Shown here: piece after piece, positions 59,690-64,000 of the stretch
How the letters are laid out: every line of letters starts with the position of its first letter
Numbering within the stretch: the first letter of the stretch is position 1
Origin: Candidatus Chlorohelix allophototropha
GTDB taxonomy: Bacteria > Chloroflexota > Chloroflexia > Chloroheliales > Chloroheliaceae
Direction: 5' to 3'
Assembly: GCF_030389965.1 (NCBI RefSeq)
Contig: NZ_CP128399.1
Location: forward strand, 2,594,934 to 2,658,933
Length of the DNA: 64,000 bases
Made by a program: the position numbers and the translations under genes
The notes under the pieces: model-generated
The model's database searches: none
Told to the model about the DNA's origin: nothing
What the model saw: the letters and a program-made list of their open reading frames with translations, nothing else

Positions 59690-62062
59690 GTGGCGGCAGG
59701 TATTCTTGATGGGTTAAACCCGGCGCAACGTGACGCAGCAGCAACAATTGAAGGTCCTGTCTTGATTTTGGCAGGACCGGGCAGCGGAAAAACCCGCGTG
59801 CTGACTCAGCGTATTGCCTACATGCTGAGTGAGGCACAACCGCGAATTGATGCCTATAATATCCTGTCGGTAACCTTTACTAATAAAGCGGCGCGTGAGA
59901 TGAAAGAGCGCACCGAGAAATTGCTTGTAAAATATCTGGGGCAGGAAAATTCTGCTGCCAAACGTCTCACGCTCGGCACTTTCCACTCTTTTTGCGTACG
60001 GGTATTGCGCCAAGATGCCAATTATATCGGGCTTGATCGCAATTTTGCCATCTATGATGACGATGACCAGACCGCGCTGGTTAAAAGCTCTCTCAATAGC
60101 CTCGGTTTGAGCGACAAGCAATATAGCCCCCGCGCTTGTTTGAGCATGATTAGCTCCGCAAAGAATACACTACAAGAGCCACGCCAATTTCGCGAAGTGG
60201 CACAGACCTATTTTGAAGAAATAGCGGCGCGGGTTTACGAACGTTATCAGGAATTGCTACGCACTAACCGCGCTTTGGATTTCGATGATTTAATCGGGCA
60301 GACAATCCGGCTATTGCGCGAAAACAAAGAAGTGCTGGAACGCTATCAAGAACGTTATCGCTATATCATGGTGGACGAATACCAAGATACTAACCACGCC
60401 CAATATCAGTTAATCCACGCCCTTGCCGACAAATACCAGAATCTATGTGTGGTGGGCGACGAAAACCAGTCTATCTACGGCTGGCGGGCTGCCGATATTC
60501 GCAATATCTTGAATTTTGAAAGCGATTACCCACAGGCAAAAGTTATTGCCCTTGAGCAAAACTACCGTAGCACCCAGACGATTCTGGATGCTGCCACCGC
60601 TATTATTGCCGCCAATACGCAACGCAAGGATAAAGCCCTTTGGACTGAAAACGAATCGGGTCGCCCTATCCAAGTATTTGAAGCATACAACGAAATGGAA
60701 GAAGCCAATTATGTAGTAGGCGAAATTGACCGATTGCAGGTTCGAGGCGAATTTAAGCCTAAAGATGTAGCGGTATTATATCGTACCAATGCCCAAAGTC
60801 GCGCGCTGGAAGAAATGTTCATTCGGCGGGGCATCCCGTATCAGTTAATCGGCGGCACGCGCTTTTACGAACGCAAAGAAGTAAAAGATGCCTTAGCATT
60901 CTTGCGCCTGATTCAGAATCCCTACGACAGCATCAGCTTTACTCGCATCATTACCAATACGCCCGCCGGAAAGGGTATTGGTCCGCGCACTCTGATTGAT
61001 CTTAGCCAATGGGCTAATCAAATGAGCTTGCCGATTTACGTAGCCTTGCAACTGTTACAAAGCCAAGAGGCGGATAAACAAACCCGCCGAAATGCGGGCG
61101 AACCGGAAGAAAGTAACGAAGAGGATTTACTACCGCCACTCAACGTTGCGCCAAAAATCAGGAATGCGCTGCTGGATTTTGTGAACTTGCTGGAAGCCTT
61201 TATTCGGGCGCGTGGCGAAATGACCTTGCTCGAATTGTTCGATTACGTAATGGAAAAATCGGGTTATGAATTAAGCCTGCGGGACGGCAGCGAAGAGGGC
61301 GAAGAACGCTGGCATAACGTTCAGGAACTTCGCACCGTTTGCCAAGAATACAACCATATGCCGGGTAACGACGCTTTGCCCGCTTTTATGGAAGATGTGG
61401 CGCTAGTAGCGGACGTGGACAAGTTTAATCCAGACGCCGATGCCGCAACGCTGATTACCTTGCATGCTGCCAAAGGGCTGGAATTTCCGGTGGTTTTCAT
61501 CGTGGGCTTGGAAGAAGGCATCTTACCCCATAGCCGTTCCCTCGAAAACGAAAACCAGCTTGAGGAAGAACGCCGCTTGCTTTATGTGGGTATCACCCGC
61601 GCCAAAAATCGGCTCTATCTGGTGTATGCTTTCCGACGCTCACTCTACGGTGGACAAAACATCCCAACCAAACCTTCGCGTTTCTTGCTGGACCTACCTT
61701 CCCAACTAGTTAAAGGTTACCAACAAGCCCCCACCGGTAGCCCTCATGGTGGGCGTGGCACGGGTAGTCGTGATACGTTGTGGGGTACGGATGTAAACCG
61801 CACCAATTGGGGCAATACCACCAAACCTGCACCCGCCAAACCTGCCGCCCTTTCAAAACCAGCTACACCGACCCGCCCTGCCGCCACCGGCAATATCAGC
61901 TTGAAGTTTAAAGCAGGCGAAAAAGTGCTGCACCCCAAGTTTGGCAAGGGTATGGTGGTATCGAGTCGTATCAGTGGTAACGATGAAGAGGCTACAGTTG
62001 CCTTTGAGGGGCAAGGTATTAAAAAATTGATGGTCAGCCTCGCTAACCTTCAGAAAATTTAA
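59690..62062 (+). CDS. pcrA: PcrA/UvrD-type ATP-dependent DNA helicase
   Basis: This superfamily 1A 3'-5' helicase unwinds DNA in repair and replication-fork restart. It has motif I GPGSGKT, the Q-like GLNPAQRDA at the start, motif II VDEYQDT, motif III GDENQSIYGWRAADI, motif IV-like LEQNYRST, motif V TLHAAKGLEFPVVFIVGLEEGILPH and motif VI YVGITRAKNRLYL. The C-terminal linker is Pro/Ala/Thr-rich, and a final KVLHPKFGKGMV tudor-like module binds RNA polymerase in PcrA. GTG at 59690 has GGGGAG ten bases upstream; an upstream TTG (59648) would add a non-homologous hydrophobic stretch, so 59690 is chosen (790 residues). Confidence 0.95.
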   Translation: MAAGILDGLNPAQRDAAATIEGPVLILAGPGSGKTRVLTQRIAYMLSEAQPRIDAYNILSVTFTNKAAREMKERTEKLLVKYLGQENSAAKRLTLGTFHSFCVRVLRQDANYIGLDRNFAIYDDDDQTALVKSSLNSLGLSDKQYSPRACLSMISSAKNTLQEPRQFREVAQTYFEEIAARVYERYQELLRTNRALDFDDLIGQTIRLLRENKEVLERYQERYRYIMVDEYQDTNHAQYQLIHALADKYQNLCVVGDENQSIYGWRAADIRNILNFESDYPQAKVIALEQNYRSTQTILDAATAIIAANTQRKDKALWTENESGRPIQVFEAYNEMEEANYVVGEIDRLQVRGEFKPKDVAVLYRTNAQSRALEEMFIRRGIPYQLIGGTRFYERKEVKDALAFLRLIQNPYDSISFTRIITNTPAGKGIGPRTLIDLSQWANQMSLPIYVALQLLQSQEADKQTRRNAGEPEESNEEDLLPPLNVAPKIRNALLDFVNLLEAFIRARGEMTLLELFDYVMEKSGYELSLRDGSEEGEERWHNVQELRTVCQEYNHMPGNDALPAFMEDVALVADVDKFNPDADAATLITLHAAKGLEFPVVFIVGLEEGILPHSRSLENENQLEEERRLLYVGITRAKNRLYLVYAFRRSLYGGQNIPTKPSRFLLDLPSQLVKGYQQAPTGSPHGGRGTGSRDTLWGTDVNRTNWGNTTKPAPAKPAALSKPATPTRPAATGNISLKFKAGEKVLHPKFGKGMVVSSRISGNDEEATVAFEGQGIKKLMVSLANLQKI

Positions 62063-62096
62063 TTGTAATGGGTTTTCTGAGGAGTAATAGTAATTT

Positions 62097-62879
62097 ATGT
62101 CAAACCAAATAACTGACTCTAGCAATATTAGCCTGATATTGGTACATGATGCTTGGCACGGGGCATGGGCGTGGAAGGGAGTTATCGCTTATTTAGGAGA
62201 GCGGGAATGGCGCGGACTTGCGCTGGATTTGCCGGGGCGTGGAAACCAAGCGCGTTCCCCTAAGCCTAGCCTGCAAAGCTACGCCGAAGCGGTAGCTGCT
62301 TTTGCCGAATCCGCCCCTACTAAAAATTATATTTTGGTAGGATATGGCACGGCAGGCGCTATAATTCAATTAGCCTCTGAAATGCTTTATAAGGGCGAAG
62401 GTTCGAGGTTGTCCGGTCTTATCTTCGCCGCTGCTTATGTTTTACAAGATGGGGAAAGCGTTACGGACAATATGCCACCCCAAATGGCAGACTATTTCCG
62501 GCAACTTGCAAGACAGCACCCGGAGCAGGCAATTGATATGGCAGCGATGAAAGATTACTGGTTAAACAGCGTTATAAATGACGACAATCGTTATGCTGAT
62601 AGGATACTGGCACGACTTGCGCCTGAACCGCTTGCACCGCTTGAAGATAAAATCAGCCTACCCGGTTTTTTCAAAAATCATCCACCCTGCGGCTATTTAA
62701 GCTTGAATGATGACCTTACGCTTCCACCGGGTTTATATCATCCGCTTATGTCAAGTAGATTAGGAGCGCATCGCCTGTTCACAGTAAACGCCGGACATGA
62801 AGCGGTTATCATCAAACCGCGTGAAGTTGCCGAGGCGATAACCTTTCTAGCTACCGCCTTGCTCAAAGACCCACACTAG
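62097..62879 (+). CDS. Alpha/beta-hydrolase-fold protein lacking the nucleophile serine
   Basis: The 260-residue protein resembles the plant methylesterase/hydroxynitrile-lyase-like branch of the alpha/beta hydrolases: LILVHDAWHGAWAWKGVIAYL at the start, LALDLPGRG, and NAGHEAVIIKP for the histidine. The nucleophile elbow, expected as G-H-S-x-G, reads VGYGTAG: glycine 84 replaces the serine and A86 the final glycine. It is thus unlikely to work as an esterase; other members use the same cavity for non-hydrolytic chemistry or for binding. GAGGAG stands 12 bases before the ATG. It follows pcrA by 34 bases and overlaps the convergent aldo/keto reductase stop by 4. Confidence 0.75.
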   Translation: MSNQITDSSNISLILVHDAWHGAWAWKGVIAYLGEREWRGLALDLPGRGNQARSPKPSLQSYAEAVAAFAESAPTKNYILVGYGTAGAIIQLASEMLYKGEGSRLSGLIFAAAYVLQDGESVTDNMPPQMADYFRQLARQHPEQAIDMAAMKDYWLNSVINDDNRYADRILARLAPEPLAPLEDKISLPGFFKNHPPCGYLSLNDDLTLPPGLYHPLMSSRLGAHRLFTVNAGHEAVIIKPREVAEAITFLATALLKDPH

Positions 62880-63895
62880 CGACGATATTCTGCGCCACAA
62901 TCCCCGATCAATTGATATAGGTCATTGGATTTTGACAATACTTCCTGTAACGCAGCCTCATCCTCACCATCCAATTTAAGCTTAAATACACGCGCATTAT
63001 CTTCAATATGCTCGGTAATACCCAAACGCGCGCCTACTATTACGCCGCCTACCGCCGTTTGGTTCAGGATATAGCGCATAGCTACGTTGGAAATACTCAC
63101 ATTGTGTTTGACAGCAATACGCTTAAGAGTTTGCAAAAGTTGTTGGAAAAGCTTCCAACCGCCCCAACCATCCACCATCTGTTTATATTTACGTAGGCTG
63201 ACCGTATTTAATGCCGCTCCACTCGGTTCAGGCTGATTCAAATAGCGATCTGAAAGCAATCCCCCACATACAGTTCCATATGTAAGCAGCTTTATATCAT
63301 GCTCGTCGCAGAGTTGTGCCATTTCCACCAATGGGCGCATATCAACCGGAGAAAATTGCACCTGATTGGTCGCTATTTTTATCCCCTTGTCGAGAATAAT
63401 CTGCAAATGTGCTGTGTCGAAATTTGTCAGGGAAACGAGATGGATTTTGCCTTCATTTTGTAGCTCTGCCAGATACTTTAGGGCTTCAAGGTAGTTAGTA
63501 TCACTGTAATCCCACCAGTGAAATTGCAACATATCCAACGCTTGCACACCCATGCGGCGCAAGGAAATGTTGATATTATCTTCGACAATTTTACGGGTCA
63601 TTTGTCCGGGACTCGGCACCCACTTGGTAAAGGCTAGTGTCTCCCAAACCGCCTTCTCACCCTTGTTTATGGCTAACTGTCGCCGGAATTGTCCTATGAA
63701 ATCTTCAGCCGGACCATAATGATCGGCTAAATCCCAAGTGGTGAACCCGGCTTCATAATAGGCGAACATGCTATAAACCGCACTTCGTAAGTTAATCACC
63801 CCATGTCCGCCCGATACTTGCCACATTCCGTTTAAAATTCGGCACATTTTAATTCCGGGCGCAAGTTGTAGGTAAGCATCATAATCAAGCGACAT
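62876..63895 (-). CDS. Aldo/keto reductase
   Basis: An NADPH-dependent carbonyl reductase of the AKR superfamily, 339 residues. The catalytic tetrad is visible: D55 in TTWDLADHYG, Y60 in the same segment, a lysine in LAFTKWVPS and a histidine in LQFHWWDYSD. The C-terminal SNVAMRYILNQTAVGGVIVGAR is the NADPH-binding block. The loops differ from sugar-reductase classes, so a substrate cannot be assigned. GGAG stands before the ATG. Upstream there is no gene up to the window end. Confidence 0.9.
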   Translation of the reverse strand: MSLDYDAYLQLAPGIKMCRILNGMWQVSGGHGVINLRSAVYSMFAYYEAGFTTWDLADHYGPAEDFIGQFRRQLAINKGEKAVWETLAFTKWVPSPGQMTRKIVEDNINISLRRMGVQALDMLQFHWWDYSDTNYLEALKYLAELQNEGKIHLVSLTNFDTAHLQIILDKGIKIATNQVQFSPVDMRPLVEMAQLCDEHDIKLLTYGTVCGGLLSDRYLNQPEPSGAALNTVSLRKYKQMVDGWGGWKLFQQLLQTLKRIAVKHNVSISNVAMRYILNQTAVGGVIVGARLGITEHIEDNARVFKLKLDGEDEAALQEVLSKSNDLYQLIGDCGAEYRR

Positions 63896-64000
63896 CTTTT
63901 ATCTCCATACCTGAGTTGGGTTATAGTACCTGAACAGCGCGATAATCTTAACAGTGTAACACGTCCATTGAAATCTCACTAGGGTGGTGAAATAGCGAAG

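Noticed and set aside
1-64000. Search for tRNA, rRNA, CRISPR arrays, insertion sequences, integrases and phage genes.
   Set aside because: None seen: no cloverleaf or CCA-ended segments in the gaps, no regularly spaced repeats, no transposase motifs and no terminal inverted repeats.

Overview
The window looks like a chromosomal segment of a chlorosome-bearing anoxygenic phototroph of the Chloroflexota. Two genes carry this reading. The first is a methyltransferase at 38740-39753 whose length and motifs match BchU, the C-20 methyltransferase of bacteriochlorophyll c synthesis. The second is a UbiA-type (bacterio)chlorophyll synthase (BchG/BchK/ChlG family) at 12571-13530. Other features fit Chloroflexota: a dnaG-rpoD pair, GT-C-like multi-membrane proteins with DUF4097 and 'PCxxPCW' lipoprotein families, and many TTG starts. 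Base composition is slightly AT-rich, lower than I would expect for Chloroflexus or Roseiflexus, so a lineage outside the Chloroflexales (for example the Chlorohelix group, which combines chlorosomes with a type I reaction centre) is possible. That placement is inference: no reaction-centre gene lies in the window. I see no rRNA, tRNA, CRISPR array, insertion sequence or phage.

Layout. 1-5.3 kb: the 5' end of a membrane-anchored protein, then rpoD, dnaG and a metallophosphoesterase, all on the minus strand. 5.4-10 kb: two tandem acyl-CoA dehydrogenases and a GT-C-like membrane protein. 10-12.3 kb (minus): a DnaJ-like co-chaperone with half a zinc finger and a DadA-type FAD oxidoreductase. 12.5-15.7 kb: a likely pigment operon of bacteriochlorophyll synthase, an alpha/beta hydrolase and a protein resembling only the C-terminal half of DXS, closed by a terminator. 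15.7-21.8 kb: a YcaQ/AlkX-type DNA glycosylase, a GNAT acetyltransferase, a NarL-type two-component pair and a large alpha/beta hydrolase. 21.9-26.9 kb: a very large secreted GH13 alpha-glucanase behind a near-consensus promoter. 27-33.7 kb: a ferritin-like/CCC1 metal transporter, a small membrane protein, a PAC2 protein, a nitroreductase, a phosphotransferase coupled to aroA, and a degenerate kinase-receiver hybrid.

33.8-38.5 kb (minus): two DUF4097 beta-helix proteins, serA preceded by two overlapping small membrane ORFs, and a further small membrane protein. 38.7-39.8 kb: bchU as a lone unit with its own terminator. 39.8-51.4 kb (minus): membrane proteins, a LysR/lipoate-ligase pair, a membrane-bound molybdopterin oxidoreductase, a large GT-C-like protein abutting murJ, and an AI-2E-type transporter. 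51.6-56.8 kb: a lipoprotein subtilase with a companion lipoprotein, and a GAF protein with a histidine-kinase H-box but no ATPase domain. 57-63.9 kb: two tail-to-tail MFS transporters, a PcrA/UvrD helicase, a hydrolase-fold protein without its nucleophile serine, and an aldo/keto reductase.

How they work together. The pigment genes are split into two places: tail attachment (and perhaps tail supply) at 12.5-15.7 kb and C-20 methylation at 38.7 kb. The rest is mostly housekeeping (replication, transcription, serine and aromatic amino-acid synthesis, lipid II flipping), envelope proteins and signalling. The least explained items are the DXS-half operon, several signalling or enzyme folds missing catalytic residues, and the small coupled membrane ORFs before serA.
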